DNA of 64,000 nt from Prosthecomicrobium pneumaticum (GCF_014199915.1 NZ_JACHOO010000002.1:248001-312000), one strand, 5' to 3'. Positions 45,869 to 55,870 are shown, numbered from the stretch's first letter. Translations and numbers: made by a program. The notes: a model not told the origin generated them from the letters alone.

Positions 45869-46833
45869 GGCGCGACCATCGTTCCGGCAAGGGCCGTGTA
45901 GAAGGGAATGCCGAGCGTGATGTTGAAGGGAAAGGTCACCGCGAGCGACATGGCGAGATAGAGCCCGGCATCGGCCTGCGGCAAGGCGAGCCGCATCGCC
46001 GCCGGGACGGCGATATAGGAGGCGCTGCCGGCGAGGATGCCGAGCGCCGCCACGGAACCCGTGTCGAGCCCGACCAGTGTCCCGGCGAGCACGCCGAGCG
46101 TGCCGTTCACGACCGGCAAGAGCACGGCGAGCGCCGCGAGCCTCAAGGTGAGCGCCCGCGCCTCGCGCAGCCGCCGTGCGGCGATGAGGCCCATGTCGAG
46201 CAGGAACAGGCAGAGCGCGCCGCGGAAGCCGCTCTCGAAGAGCGGCGCGATCGGCGCGAAGCCGGCCTTGCCGGCGATAAGGCCGATGACGAAACTCCCC
46301 ATCAGCAGGACGACCGAGCCGTTGAGGAGGGTCTCGCGCCACAGGCCATCGCCGCCCGTCGCCGCGCCGCCGGCGAGCCCCCGCCGCGCGAGGAGGAGAC
46401 CGACGATGATCGCCGGCGTCTCCATCAGGGCGAGCACGGCGACCATGTAGCCGGCGGGCGGCAGGCCGCGGCCGGTGAGGATCTCGACGCCGGTGACGAA
46501 GGTGACGACGCTCACCGAGCCGTAATGCGCGGCGACCGCGCCCGCATCGATCGGACCGAGCCGTCCGAACCGGCGCAGTGCCGCAAAGGCGAGGAAGGGC
46601 AGCAGAAGGCTGAGCGCGAGCCCCGCGCCCGCCGCGGCGAAGATTTCGGTCGAGAAGCCGCTCTGCCGCACCTCGACGCCGCCCTTGAGGCCGATCGAGG
46701 CCATCAGATAGAGCGACAGGCCCTTCGCCACCGCCTCCGGCACCGAAAGATCCGATCGCGCGAAGGCCGCCGCGGCCCCGAGAACGAAGAACAGGATGAT
46801 CGGCGAGAAGAGTGCTTCGAGACCACCGGACAT
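45865..46833 (-). CDS. SbtA-like sodium-dependent bicarbonate transporter
   Basis: A 322-residue membrane protein with about ten hydrophobic segments, two of them starting LFSPIILFFVLGAAAAF and LNGSVVLLMGSFVIG. YGSVSVVTFVTGVEIL and ASASYIAVPAAMRLALP-like stretches (here GSASYIAVPAAMRLALPQADAGLYLAMSL split across two helices) match the SbtA/DUF897 family. It should import bicarbonate with sodium. An overlapping PII-like gene follows, as in cyanobacterial sbtAB. No carboxysome or Rubisco gene is in the window, so the bicarbonate probably feeds carboxylation reactions. Confidence 0.8.
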   Translation of the reverse strand: MSGGLEALFSPIILFFVLGAAAAFARSDLSVPEAVAKGLSLYLMASIGLKGGVEVRQSGFSTEIFAAAGAGLALSLLLPFLAFAALRRFGRLGPIDAGAVAAHYGSVSVVTFVTGVEILTGRGLPPAGYMVAVLALMETPAIIVGLLLARRGLAGGAATGGDGLWRETLLNGSVVLLMGSFVIGLIAGKAGFAPIAPLFESGFRGALCLFLLDMGLIAARRLREARALTLRLAALAVLLPVVNGTLGVLAGTLVGLDTGSVAALGILAGSASYIAVPAAMRLALPQADAGLYLAMSLAVTFPFNITLGIPFYTALAGTMVAP

Positions 46834-47087
46834 GACACGCCCCCGGCCGGCCGCGGATCGGCCGGATCCCGCCCCCGACCCGTTTCGGAGGCATCGAGGG
46901 CGCTTATACGGCGCGCCGAGCGATCCGGATCACAGGCCGACGTCGGGGGCTCCGGAAAAGTGCATGCCATCGGCGACGGCGCCGGACCGTACGCGCTGCC
47001 GGCCGGCCGGCGCGGCGAAAGCGGCCGGAAAGGACGGCCGCCCGCTCTCCCCGTCCGCCGGTCCCCGGCGCGCCCGGCCGCCCGACC

Positions 47088-47498
47088 TCAGCGGCGGTCG
47101 AAATCCGGACTGCAGACGCTGACCACGGTGCGCATCACCCGGCGCGGATGACCATGACAGGAAACGGTGCGGTGGAAGCGGACGCCGGGCAGCCGCTCGA
47201 CATGGACGTGGCAGGCGCAGTCCTCGCCGCCGCTCGCGACACGCCGTGGGGGACGCTTCGAGCCGCCGCAATGGGAGGGAACGGCGGCGACGAAGCCGTG
47301 CGTCGCGTTCGGATAGGGATTGCAGGGGTCGTAGACCGTCGTCGGGGCGCCCCCGCCGCCGGGGCGGTTGCCGCCGCCGGAGCCGGGGGTGTTGGAGGGG
47401 CCGGCGGTCTGCGCCGCGGCGGGCGCGGCGAGACCGATGAGGGCCGCGGCGGCGAGCGAGAGGAGCAGGCGGGCGGGCTTGCGAGAGGCGGAGGGCAT
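47088..47498 (-). CDS. Exported cysteine-rich protein of unknown function
   Basis: A 136-residue protein with a signal peptide (LLLSLAAAALIGLAAPAAAQ, cleaved near residue 28). The mature part has a Gly/Pro-rich linker and then a short domain with six cysteines (DPC, SHC, DCAC, VSC, VC) and several histidines, suggesting disulphide bonds or metal binding. No named family recognised. The ATG at 47498 with AGGA upstream gives a standard signal peptide; the open frame continues upstream but without signal character. The 254-base gap beyond its stop codon (46834-47087) holds nothing recognisable. Confidence 0.55.
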   Translation of the reverse strand: MPSASRKPARLLLSLAAAALIGLAAPAAAQTAGPSNTPGSGGGNRPGGGGAPTTVYDPCNPYPNATHGFVAAVPSHCGGSKRPPRRVASGGEDCACHVHVERLPGVRFHRTVSCHGHPRRVMRTVVSVCSPDFDRR

Positions 47499-47761
47499 GC
47501 GGGCGTTTCCTGGTGCGTTTCTGGCACGTCGCGCCGGCACTCCCGCCGCGGGACTTTCCCGCGGCGTGGACGGCGCTTCCCCGGACCCCGGTCCGACCGT
47601 TTCGGTGCGGATCGTCGAGGCGAGCATCGCGCGGCGCCGGCGCCCTGTCTGTTACGCCGCTCACACCCGGCTTCGCGTGCGGCGGCCCGCCTTGACCCGC
47701 CGCGCGGCGCGCGGATAGGGTGCGCCGCCCTCGTCCGGGGCGATTTTCAAGGCAGGCGCGC

Positions 47762-48703
47762 GTGTCCGACGTCCTTCCGCCGCATATGCGGCCCGACCGA
47801 TCCTTTCAGGGCCTGATCCTGGCGCTGCAGCGCTTCTGGGCCGATCAGGGCTGCGTCATCCTGCAGCCCTACGACATGGAGGTGGGTGCCGGCACCTTCC
47901 ATCCGGCGACGACGCTGCGCGCCCTCGGCCCGACGCGCTGGCGCGCCGCCTATGTCCAGCCGTCGCGCCGGCCGAAGGACGGCCGCTATGGCGAGAACCC
48001 CAACCGGCTGCAGCACTATTACCAGTTCCAGGTGATCCTGAAGCCGAACCCGCCCAATCTGCAGGAGCTCTATCTCGCCTCGCTCGCGGCGATCGGCATC
48101 GACACCGCCCTGCACGACGTGCGCTTCGTCGAGGACGACTGGGAAAGCCCGACGCTCGGCGCCTGGGGCCTCGGCTGGGAGTGCTGGTGCGACGGCATGG
48201 AAGTGTCGCAGTTCACCTATTTCCAGCAGGTCGCCGGCTTCGAATGCAGCCCGGTCTCCGGCGAACTGACCTACGGGCTCGAGCGGCTGGCGATGTATGT
48301 CCAGGGCGTCGAAAACGTCTACGACCTCAATTTCAACGGCCGCGACGGCGACGAGAAGGTCTCCTATGGCGAGGTCTTCAAGCAGGCCGAGGAAGAGTAT
48401 TCGCGGCACAATTTCGAATATGCCGATACCGAAATGCTGAAGCGACATTTCGAGGATGCGGAGCGCGAATGCCGGGCGCTGCTCGAAGCCGGCGAGGCGC
48501 CGATGGACGCCAATGACCGCCGCCACCGCTGCGTCCTGCCGGCCTATGACCAGACGATCAAGGCGAGTCACCGCTTCAACCTGCTCGACGCCCGCGGCGT
48601 GATCTCGGTCACCGAACGGCAGAGCTACATCCTGCGCGTGCGCGAACTCGCCAAGGCCTGCGGCGAAGCCTGGCTCCGCACGGCCGCCGGCGGCGCGGGA
48701 TGA
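47762..48703 (+). CDS. glyQ: Glycyl-tRNA synthetase alpha subunit
   Basis: Alpha subunit of the bacterial tetrameric glycyl-tRNA synthetase, 313 residues. The sequence is highly conserved: [39 protein letters not shown] and [18 protein letters not shown] contain the class II aminoacyl-tRNA synthetase motifs. The GTG at 47762 ([15 protein letters not shown]) is used; an ATG eight codons later is an alternative. The beta subunit gene glyS lies downstream but is separated by a fic gene. Confidence 0.97.
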   Translation: MSDVLPPHMRPDRSFQGLILALQRFWADQGCVILQPYDMEVGAGTFHPATTLRALGPTRWRAAYVQPSRRPKDGRYGENPNRLQHYYQFQVILKPNPPNLQELYLASLAAIGIDTALHDVRFVEDDWESPTLGAWGLGWECWCDGMEVSQFTYFQQVAGFECSPVSGELTYGLERLAMYVQGVENVYDLNFNGRDGDEKVSYGEVFKQAEEEYSRHNFEYADTEMLKRHFEDAERECRALLEAGEAPMDANDRRHRCVLPAYDQTIKASHRFNLLDARGVISVTERQSYILRVRELAKACGEAWLRTAAGGAG

Positions 48704-48718
48704 GAGCTTTTAGTTTGG

Positions 48719-48768
48719 TATAGAATCCACGCTCAGGTTTATAGGAAACGGCGGTTTGATATAAACCT
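48719..48768 (+). promoter_or_regulatory. AT-rich promoter/operator upstream of fic
   Basis: The 74-base gap after glyQ is distinctly AT-rich. It has a -10-like TATAGAAT (48719-48726) and a perfect inverted repeat AGGTTTATA (48735-48743) / TATAAACCT (48760-48768) with 16-base spacer, ending 9 bases before the fic start. It could be an operator recognised by the winged-helix domain at the C-terminus of the Fic protein (autoregulation); this is inferred. Confidence 0.5.
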
Positions 48769-48777
48769 CAGGCAAGG

Positions 48778-49941
48778 TTGAAAGTGGACAAGGCAGCCTT
48801 CGAACGTTCGCCTTCCGGCCGCCTCGCCCCGACGCTCGACGGCCAGTGGGGGTTCGTGCCCGCCGACCTTCCGCCCGCGCTCGACGCGGCCGCCGTGTTC
48901 AATCCCACGGTCCGTGCCACACAGGCCCTTGGCGAGCTGAACGGCATCCTCCGGACCCTGCCCGATCCGTATATCCTGATCTATCCGCTGCAGGCGAAGG
49001 AAGCGCTCACTTCGTCGAGCATGGAAGGCACCTTCACGACCGTCGATGCGCTGCTGCTCGCGGAGGCGGGCTTTGCAGGCTCGTCGGAAAGCAGCGACAC
49101 CCGCGAAGTGCGAAACTATTCGATCGCCCTGCGCAATGCCGTGAAGAGCCTCGAGGAAGTCCCGCTTTCGCTCCGGACCATCCGGGGCGCTCATCGGGAT
49201 CTCATGACAGGCGTCACCCGGTCTCGGGGCGCCCATGTCAGGGCGGGTGAGTTCAAGGACCGGCAGAACTGGATCGGCGCCGCGACGATCGAAGCCGCCC
49301 GCTTCGTGCCGACACCGCCCATCGAAACGGCCGAATGCCTCGATCGGCTGGAGCGATATATTCACAGGCAGAACCGCAACGACACCCCGGCGATCCTCGA
49401 CGCCGCGCTCGTCCACTACCAGTTCGAGACCGTGCACCCCTTCGGGGACGGGAACGGCCGCGTCGGCCGCATCCTGATCCCCGTCATGCTCTATGAACGG
49501 GGCGTGCTCTCGCATCCCGCGCTCTTCGTCAGCCCTGTCCTGGAACGCCGGAAGAACGAATACATCGACCGGATGTTCGAGGTCTCCCGCACCGGAGACT
49601 GGGTCGGCTGGATCGCCTTCTTCATGGACGTCGTATCGGACACCTGCCGCGAGACCATCGCGACCGCCGACCGATTGCTCGCGATGCGGGAGCGCTACCG
49701 CCAATCGCTGCAGGGCGCCGGCCGGTCCGCCCTGCTTCTGTCGGTGGTCGACCGGCTCTTCACCCATCCCGTTTTCTCGATCCCGCAGCTTGCGGAGCAC
49801 CTTTGCGTGACGTATCCGGCTGCTCAGAAGCACGTCGCGCTGCTCACATCGCTCGACATCGTCGAAGAGATCGAAGGGACGTCCTATCCGAAGTTCTTCG
49901 CCGCGCGCGGAGTCTTGAACACCATCGCAGGACAGGCCTGA
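48778..49941 (+). CDS. Fic-domain AMP-transferase-like protein with winged-helix domain
   Basis: A 387-residue Fic protein. The Fic motif is [12 protein letters not shown] with catalytic His220. The autoinhibitory motif [ST]xxxE[GN] occurs upstream as SSSMEG (Glu83-Gly84), as in class II Fic proteins. A Fic_N-like region precedes it ([17 protein letters not shown]), and the C-terminal about 70 residues look like a winged helix ([20 protein letters not shown]). Such proteins transfer AMP to target hydroxyls, inhibited until the motif is released. It starts at TTG after AGGCAAGG. Its stop overlaps the glyS start (TGATG), coupling the two. Confidence 0.87.
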   Translation: MKVDKAAFERSPSGRLAPTLDGQWGFVPADLPPALDAAAVFNPTVRATQALGELNGILRTLPDPYILIYPLQAKEALTSSSMEGTFTTVDALLLAEAGFAGSSESSDTREVRNYSIALRNAVKSLEEVPLSLRTIRGAHRDLMTGVTRSRGAHVRAGEFKDRQNWIGAATIEAARFVPTPPIETAECLDRLERYIHRQNRNDTPAILDAALVHYQFETVHPFGDGNGRVGRILIPVMLYERGVLSHPALFVSPVLERRKNEYIDRMFEVSRTGDWVGWIAFFMDVVSDTCRETIATADRLLAMRERYRQSLQGAGRSALLLSVVDRLFTHPVFSIPQLAEHLCVTYPAAQKHVALLTSLDIVEEIEGTSYPKFFAARGVLNTIAGQA

Positions 49942-52205
49942 TGCCCGACCTTCTGATCGAACTCTTCTCCGAGGAAATTCCCGCGCGGATGCAGCGGCGA
50001 GCGGCGGAGGACCTGAAGAAGCTGGTCACCGACGCGCTCGTCGAGGCCGGGCTGCATTATGAGGCCGCCAAGGCCTTCGCGACGCCGCGCCGGCTCGCCC
50101 TGTCGGTCGTCGGCGTGCCGGCGCAGTCGGCCGCGACGCGGGAGGAGCGCAAAGGCCCGCGCGTCGGTGCGCCCGATGCCGCGGTGGCGGGCTTCCTCAA
50201 ATCGGCCGGCCTCGCCTCGCTCGACGAGGCGACCGTCCAGTCCGACCCGAAGAAGGGCGATTTCTACGTCGCCGTCATCGAGCGGCCCGGCCGGGCGGCG
50301 GCCGAGATCGTCGCCGAGGCGATGCCGAAAATCATCCGCGGCTTCCCCTGGCCGAAATCGATGCGCTGGGGCACCGGCCGGCTCGCCTGGGTGCGGCCGC
50401 TGCAGTCGATCCTCGCCACCTTCGGGCCCGAGACCGAGGAGCCGGAGGTGGTCGCCTTCGAGGTCGACGGCATCGTCGCCGGCGACACCACACGCGGCCA
50501 TCGCTTCCATGCGCCGGAGCCGATCCGGGTCCGCCGCTTCGAGGATTACGTGGCGAAGCTCGAGCGGGCAAAGGTCGTGCTCGATGCCGACCGGCGCAAG
50601 GCGATCATCCTCGCCGATGCGAAGAACCGCGCCTTCGCGCTCGGACTCGATCTCGTCGAGGACGAGGCGCTGCTCGAGGAGGTCGCCGGCCTCGTCGAAT
50701 GGCCGGTCGTGCTCGTCGGCGCCTTCGAGGAGGATTTTCTCGCCATCCCGCCGGAGGTGATCCGCACCACCATCCGCGCCAACCAGAAGTGCTTCGTGCT
50801 CAGGAAGCCGGATGGCGGCCTTGCCAACCGCTTCGTGCTCGTCGCCAATATCGAGGCGAGCGATGGCGGCGGCCAGATCGTCGCCGGCAATGGCCGGGTG
50901 ATCCGCGCCCGCCTGTCGGACGCGCTCTATTTCTGGAACACCGACCGGCGGCCCCTGCCCGGCTTCGACGAGCGCCTGAAGCCGCTCGACCAGCGGCTCG
51001 AGAAGATCCGCGCGCAGGGCATCGTCTTCCACGAGAAGCTCGGCACGCAGGCCGAGCGGATCGACCGGATCGAGCGCCTGGCCGCCGAGATCGCGCCCCG
51101 CGTCGGCGCCGACGAGGCGAAGGCGCGCCGCGCCGCCCGCCTCGCCAAGGCCGACCTCGTCACCGAGGTGGTCGGCGAGTTCCCGGAGCTGCAGGGCCTG
51201 ATGGGGCGCTATTATGCGGCCGCGCAGGGCGAGGACGCCTCGGTCGCGACGGCGATCGAGGACCATTACAAGCCGCAGGGTCCGGGCGACCGGGTGCCCG
51301 CCGATCCGGTGGCGATCGCCGTCGCGCTCGCCGACAAGCTCGATACGCTCGCCGGCTTCTGGGCGATCGACGAGAAGCCGACCGGCAGCAAGGACCCCTA
51401 TGCGCTCCGCCGCGCCGCGCTCGGCGTGATCCGCATCGTGCTCGAGAACGGGCTCCGGCTGCCGCTCTGGACGGCGCTGCGGCGGCAGGCGCTGGTGATC
51501 CGGCGCCGGATCGCCCAGCTCGCCAATGCCGACATGCTCGAAGAGCTCGACGACCTGATCGACACCGTGCTCACCCGCGCCGGATCGGCGCGCGCCGTCG
51601 ATCTGCTCGAGATCGCCGCCGACGAACTGGCGGCGGGCGGCACGGCGCGCAGCTATGTCGCGGCGGCCGAGCGCGACGCCGACGACCTGCTCGCCTTCTT
51701 CCACGACCGCCTGAAGGTGCAGTTGCGCGAGCAGGGCGCGCGGCACGATCTCGTCGACGCCGTGCTCTCGGACGGCGCGGCACAGGACGATCTGGTGCTG
51801 ATCGTGCGGCGGGTCGATGCGCTCGCGCGCTTCCTCGATACGGAGGACGGCCGGAACCTTCTCGCCGGCTATCGCCGCGCGGCGAACATCCTGCGCGCCG
51901 AGGAGAAGAAGGGCGAGCGCTTCGACGGGACGATCGACATGAGCCATCTGTCCGAGCCGGAAGAGGTCGCGCTCGCCGCCGCGGTGGCGCAGGCCGGGGC
52001 CGAGGCGGAAGCGGCGGTGGCGCGCGAGGATTTCGAGGCCGCGATGGCCGCGCTCGCGTGGCTCCGCGCGCCCGTCGACGCCTTCTTCGAGAAGGTGCTC
52101 GTCAACGCCGACCACCCGGTCACCCGCGCCAACCGGCTGAACCTGCTCGCCGCGATCCGCAGCGCGACGCGCTTCGTCGCCGATTTCTCGAAGATCGGCG
52201 GGTAG
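49941..52205 (+). CDS. glyS: Glycyl-tRNA synthetase beta subunit
   Basis: Beta subunit of tetrameric glycyl-tRNA synthetase, 754 residues. Characteristic stretches are [15 protein letters not shown] at the N-terminus, [29 protein letters not shown]-type ([10 protein letters not shown]) and a C-terminal anticodon-binding domain ending in [22 protein letters not shown]. The beta subunit binds and positions tRNA-Gly. The ATG overlaps the fic stop by one base, so initiation may depend on ribosomes finishing fic. The reading frame is intact. Confidence 0.97.
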   Translation: MPDLLIELFSEEIPARMQRRAAEDLKKLVTDALVEAGLHYEAAKAFATPRRLALSVVGVPAQSAATREERKGPRVGAPDAAVAGFLKSAGLASLDEATVQSDPKKGDFYVAVIERPGRAAAEIVAEAMPKIIRGFPWPKSMRWGTGRLAWVRPLQSILATFGPETEEPEVVAFEVDGIVAGDTTRGHRFHAPEPIRVRRFEDYVAKLERAKVVLDADRRKAIILADAKNRAFALGLDLVEDEALLEEVAGLVEWPVVLVGAFEEDFLAIPPEVIRTTIRANQKCFVLRKPDGGLANRFVLVANIEASDGGGQIVAGNGRVIRARLSDALYFWNTDRRPLPGFDERLKPLDQRLEKIRAQGIVFHEKLGTQAERIDRIERLAAEIAPRVGADEAKARRAARLAKADLVTEVVGEFPELQGLMGRYYAAAQGEDASVATAIEDHYKPQGPGDRVPADPVAIAVALADKLDTLAGFWAIDEKPTGSKDPYALRRAALGVIRIVLENGLRLPLWTALRRQALVIRRRIAQLANADMLEELDDLIDTVLTRAGSARAVDLLEIAADELAAGGTARSYVAAAERDADDLLAFFHDRLKVQLREQGARHDLVDAVLSDGAAQDDLVLIVRRVDALARFLDTEDGRNLLAGYRRAANILRAEEKKGERFDGTIDMSHLSEPEEVALAAAVAQAGAEAEAAVAREDFEAAMAALAWLRAPVDAFFEKVLVNADHPVTRANRLNLLAAIRSATRFVADFSKIGG

Positions 52206-52395
52206 GTCGGGCCGCCGCCGGCCCGCCCCGACAGGACGGGTTCGGCGAAAGGCGCCCGCGGGCCGGCCGCCCGCTTCGCCGGGAGGATGGTCGCGACGCC
52301 CGGCCGCGAGGGCGGTGGCGGGCACGCCCGGACGGCGGGTGCACCGCTCCGACGGGGCCGCAGTGCCGCCCTTCGCCGGAGCCGTTGCGGAAGCG

Positions 52396-52596
52396 CTATT
52401 CCGTCCGGTCGACCGGACGATAGAGGCCGGTCTCGGGATCGTGCACCAGCGTCGCGATCGGCCGGTCGGCGCCGGTGCGCTCCATGTCGCGCAGGCGCGC
52501 GCCGACCTTGGCGCGGGCCTTTTCGATCCGCCGCAGGGCGAGCACGGTCACCGTGCCGATCATGGCGATCAGAAGAAGTTGCGGCATCGTCCTCAT
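52396..52596 (-). CDS. Small membrane protein
   Basis: A 66-residue protein with one N-terminal hydrophobic segment (LLLIAMIGTVTVLAL), then a basic cytoplasmic region and the motif LVHDPETGLYRPVD at the end. The ATG at 52596 has GGGAG upstream. It lies at the end of the leftward S49 peptidase operon. Small proteins with the DPETGxYRP ending accompany this locus in related genomes, to my recollection; function unknown. Confidence 0.65.
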   Translation of the reverse strand: MRTMPQLLLIAMIGTVTVLALRRIEKARAKVGARLRDMERTGADRPIATLVHDPETGLYRPVDRTE

Positions 52597-52634
52597 GCTC
52601 CCGGCGTCTGCCCCCGTCGCCCCGCCCCGGCGCC

Positions 52635-53543
52635 TCAGAGCCCGTAGCGCGCCCACAGCGCGCGCTCCTCGACGGCGGCGAGCGCAGCCTGCGCAAGATC
52701 GGGACGCATCATGGCCGATCCATGGCCGAGCCGGCCGCCGACGAGCGAGCGCACGAGGCCGCGCCGGCCGCCGACCGGCCGCAGCACCACCCGCTCGCCA
52801 TAGCGCGCCCGCAGCGCGCTGCGCAGATCGCCGACCCGGTCGACGAGGCCGAGCTCGACGCCGCGCAGGCCCGACCAGAAGGCGCCGGTGAAGAGCGCCG
52901 GGTCCTCGACGAGCCGCGCGCCGCGCCGGGTGCGGACGAGATGGATGAACATGTCGTGCACGTCGCGCTGCAGCGCCTTCAGGTGCACGACGTCGCTCTC
53001 CCGCTCGGGCTGGAAGGGATCGAGCATCGCCTTGTTCTCGCCCGCGGTGTGGACGCGCCGCTCGATGCCGAGCCTGTCGAGCAGCCCGACGAAGCCGAAG
53101 CCGGCCGAGACGACGCCGATCGAGCCGACGATCGAGGAGGGATCGACGAGGATCTCGTCGCCGGCGAGCGCGATCAGATAGCCGCCCGATGCCGCGACGT
53201 CCTCGACGGCGACGATCACCGTCTTGCCGCTCTCCTCGGCGAGCGCCCTGATGCGTCCGAAGATCAGATGCGACTGCACCGGCGAGCCGCCCGGCGAGTT
53301 GATCGTGATCGCCACCGCCGGCCCGCGCATGGCGAAGGCCTTCTTCAGCGGACCGGCGAGGCTTGCGAGCGTCACGCCCTGGCGAAACGGGCCGACCGCG
53401 CCGATCGCGCCGGCGATGCGGACGACGGGAACGATCACGGCGTCGCCGCCGAGCGCCGGCGGCAGCATGCGCTTCAGCCGGGTGAAGGAGGAAGGCTTGG
53501 CGTGGGAGGAAGGCGTGGCCGTTGCGGTCGCCGTGTCGGTCAT
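52635..53543 (-). CDS. S49 family signal-peptide peptidase-like protease (SppA/SohB-type)
   Basis: A 302-residue serine protease of family S49. The nucleophile Ser lies in DVAASGGYLIAL and the general-base Lys in GENKAMLDPF. The substrate-binding INSPGGSPVQSHLI is typical. No cleavable signal peptide is obvious; the N-terminus is Thr/Ala-rich and hydrophilic. It likely degrades cleaved signal peptides or acts in envelope quality control. The start overlaps the upstream methyltransferase stop (ATGA). Confidence 0.9.
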   Translation of the reverse strand: MTDTATATATPSSHAKPSSFTRLKRMLPPALGGDAVIVPVVRIAGAIGAVGPFRQGVTLASLAGPLKKAFAMRGPAVAITINSPGGSPVQSHLIFGRIRALAEESGKTVIVAVEDVAASGGYLIALAGDEILVDPSSIVGSIGVVSAGFGFVGLLDRLGIERRVHTAGENKAMLDPFQPERESDVVHLKALQRDVHDMFIHLVRTRRGARLVEDPALFTGAFWSGLRGVELGLVDRVGDLRSALRARYGERVVLRPVGGRRGLVRSLVGGRLGHGSAMMRPDLAQAALAAVEERALWARYGL

Positions 53544-54379
53544 GGCGTCTCCTCGGAAGGCAAAGGGGGAACGGACCGGGGATAACGGACGGCGCGCGCC
53601 CAGGCTCCGTCGATCTCGGCGAGGCCGGCGCCCTCGCGAAGGATCGCGCCCGGCCCGGCGAGGAAGCCGGAGCCCGAAGGCCCGTGCAGGACGAGGCCCG
53701 GCAGGAGCGCCGGCGCGCCGCGGCTGCCCTTGACGGCGTGGACGATGAGCCGGTGCGCCGGCACGCCGGCGCGCGGATGGACGGGCAGGAGGATGGTCTC
53801 CCCGAACCGGCCGGCGAGCCCGGCGAGAAGATCGGCAAGGAGATCGACATGCAGGATCGCGGCGAGCGTGCCGCCCGGCGCGACGAGGGCCGCCGCCGCC
53901 CGCAACCAGGGATCGAGCCCCGCCGGACCGAGCACATGCGCACCCGCCCGCGCCGCCGCCGGCGAGGCGCGCACCGCGCCGGCGCTGTAGAAGGGCGGGT
54001 TGACGATCGCCGCATCGGCGACGCCGTCGGCAAGGCCGGCCGCCGCGCGCGCGGACGGAACGAGGAGATCGGCGGCGGCGATATCGACCCGCGCCGCGAA
54101 GCCGGCATTGGCCGGCCGGCAGAGCGCGGCGGCCGCGAGCGCGACGAGCTCCGCCTCCCGCTCGACGAGGGTCACCCGCGCCGCCGGGCAGCGCGCCGCG
54201 ACGGCCATGCCGGCGACGCCCGCTCCGGCGCCGAGATCGAGCACCCGGCCGCGCATCGTCGCCGGCAGGGTGGCGGCGAGCAGGATGGCGTCGAGCCCGG
54301 AGCGATGATGGCCGCGGGCCGGCTGAACGGCCTCGACCCGGCCGCCGAGAAAGGCGTCGACGGTCGGCTCCGGCGTCAC
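53540..54379 (-). CDS. TrmN6-like tRNA1(Val) (adenine-N6)-methyltransferase family
   Basis: A 279-residue S-adenosylmethionine-dependent methyltransferase. The SAM-binding glycine loop is VLDLGAGAGVAG and the catalytic NPPF motif marks N6-adenine (or Gln) methylation. N-terminal GGRVEAVQPARGHHRSGLDAILLA matches the TrmN6 group. It begins at GTG, overlapping the upstream DUF2007 stop (GTGA), and its own stop overlaps the S49 peptidase start. Family assignment is good; the exact tRNA position is inferred. Confidence 0.85.
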   Translation of the reverse strand: MTPEPTVDAFLGGRVEAVQPARGHHRSGLDAILLAATLPATMRGRVLDLGAGAGVAGMAVAARCPAARVTLVEREAELVALAAAALCRPANAGFAARVDIAAADLLVPSARAAAGLADGVADAAIVNPPFYSAGAVRASPAAARAGAHVLGPAGLDPWLRAAAALVAPGGTLAAILHVDLLADLLAGLAGRFGETILLPVHPRAGVPAHRLIVHAVKGSRGAPALLPGLVLHGPSGSGFLAGPGAILREGAGLAEIDGAWARAVRYPRSVPPLPSEETP

Positions 54380-54612
54380 CGGCCGTTTCCCTCCGGACGC
54401 AGTTCGGCCGCCACACCCGCCTCGACGAGCAGCGCCCGGGCGGCGTCCGCCTCCTCCGCATCGACGAGGACCCGGCGCGGCAGCACGCCGAGCGAGCCTT
54501 CCATGACGCTCATATGCGCATCGGCGACGAAATGACCGATCCCCGCCTCCTTGAGCAGCGACTCGACGAAGGAGATCAGGACCAGGTCGTTGGTGCGGAT
54601 GAGCTCTTCCAT
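54376..54612 (-). CDS. DUF2007 domain protein
   Basis: A 78-residue protein: MEELIRTNDLVLISFVESLLKEAGI, a central ADAHMSVMEGSLGVLPRRVLV and a helical end. This is the DUF2007 pattern, a GlnB-like small alpha/beta fold that may bind a ligand or protein; its function is unproven. It is the first gene of a leftward operon with the methyltransferase, S49 peptidase and small membrane protein, and lies divergent from ispB with a 199-base gap. Confidence 0.85.
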   Translation of the reverse strand: MEELIRTNDLVLISFVESLLKEAGIGHFVADAHMSVMEGSLGVLPRRVLVDAEEADAARALLVEAGVAAELRPEGNGR

Positions 54613-54811
54613 GGTGCCCGAGATTAATCCCCGTAGTGGAGAAAGACAGCGGCGTTGTTCCCACCGGCGAACGGGAGTGGCGCGCAGGCGTGCCGCTGCT
54701 GAACGCGACCCATGATTGCAGCGACGCGGAAGGCGTGCCACCCTGTCCCTTGCCGCACCGCAACGCCGACCCTATTGTCCGGCGCAATCGAAGTCACGCC
54801 AGGAGACCGAC

Positions 54812-55831
54812 TTGGGCGTCGTGGTTCCCCTCGAAGAGGGCAAGAAGCGGGGCGGAGCGCGCATCGAGCCGCTCGTCGCGCTGGTCCAGGCCGATATGGA
54901 GCGCGTCAACGAGCTGATCCTGTCGAAGGCCGGCTCCGATGTCTCGATGATCCCGGAGGTCGCCAACCACCTGATCTCGTCGGGTGGCAAGCGGCTCCGG
55001 CCGATGCTGACGCTCGCCGCGGCGCGGATGAGCGGCTATCGCGGCGAGGGCCATGTGAAGCTCGCCGCCTCGGTCGAGTTCATGCACACCGCGACGCTGC
55101 TGCACGACGATGTCGTCGACGAGAGCGACATGCGCCGCGGCAAGCCGGCGGCGCGCAAGGTCTGGGGCAATCAGGCGAGCGTGCTGGTCGGCGATTTCCT
55201 GCTCGGCCAGGCCTTCAAGATGATGGTCGATGTCGGCTCGCTCGACGCGCTCGACGTGCTCGCCACCGCGGCGTCCGTCATCGCCGAGGGCGAGGTGATG
55301 CAGCTCGCCGCGGCGAAGAGCATGACGACGACCGAGGACGAGTATCTCGCCGTGATCCGGGCGAAGACCGCGGCGCTCTTCTCGGCAGCGGCCGAGGTGG
55401 GACCGATCGTCGCCGGCAAGGGCCGCTCGGAACGGGCCGCCTTCCGCTCCTATGGCACCAATCTCGGCCTCGCCTTCCAGCTCGTCGACGACGCGCTCGA
55501 TTATGGCGGTTCCTCCGCCGATCTCGGCAAGAATGTCGGCGACGATTTCCGCGAGGGCAAGATCACCCTCCCCGTCGTGCTCTCCTACCGCCGCGGCTCG
55601 GATGCCGACCGCGCCTTCTGGCAGAGGGCGCTCGAGCGCGGCGAGATCGGCGAGGGCGACCTCGAACAGGCGATCGGGATGATGCGGACGCACCGGGCGA
55701 TCGAGGACACGATCGAGCGGGCGCGCCATTTCGGCGCGGTGGCGCGGGACGCGCTCGCCCCCTTCCCCGATGACGGCTTCAAGGCCGCCCTGCTCGAGGT
55801 GGTCGATTTCTGCATCGAACGGGCGCACTGA
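54812..55831 (+). CDS. ispB: Polyprenyl diphosphate synthase (octaprenyl/decaprenyl type)
   Basis: A 339-residue trans-polyprenyl diphosphate synthase that builds the ubiquinone side chain by adding isopentenyl units. The two aspartate-rich motifs are LLHDDVVDESD and LVDDALDYGG, and GGKRLRPML is the conserved allyl-substrate segment. A TTG at 54812 (MGVVVPLEEGKKR) with AGGAG at good spacing is chosen as start; homologues begin the same way. The chain length (C40 or C50) cannot be decided by eye; Hyphomicrobiales usually make Q-10. Confidence 0.93.
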   Translation: MGVVVPLEEGKKRGGARIEPLVALVQADMERVNELILSKAGSDVSMIPEVANHLISSGGKRLRPMLTLAAARMSGYRGEGHVKLAASVEFMHTATLLHDDVVDESDMRRGKPAARKVWGNQASVLVGDFLLGQAFKMMVDVGSLDALDVLATAASVIAEGEVMQLAAAKSMTTTEDEYLAVIRAKTAALFSAAAEVGPIVAGKGRSERAAFRSYGTNLGLAFQLVDDALDYGGSSADLGKNVGDDFREGKITLPVVLSYRRGSDADRAFWQRALERGEIGEGDLEQAIGMMRTHRAIEDTIERARHFGAVARDALAPFPDDGFKAALLEVVDFCIERAH

Positions 55832-55846
55832 CCCTGCGGCGGAGCG

Positions 55847-55870
55847 CGGCGGCATCCGCGATTGCCGCCG
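55847..55870 (+). other. Stem-loop after ispB
   Basis: Inverted repeat CGGCGGCA (55847-55854) / TGCCGCCG (55863-55870), 16 bases after the ispB stop. No clear T-run follows, only GTGCCGTAAAAGG, so it is at best a weak terminator or mRNA-end structure before the TPR gene. Confidence 0.35.
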
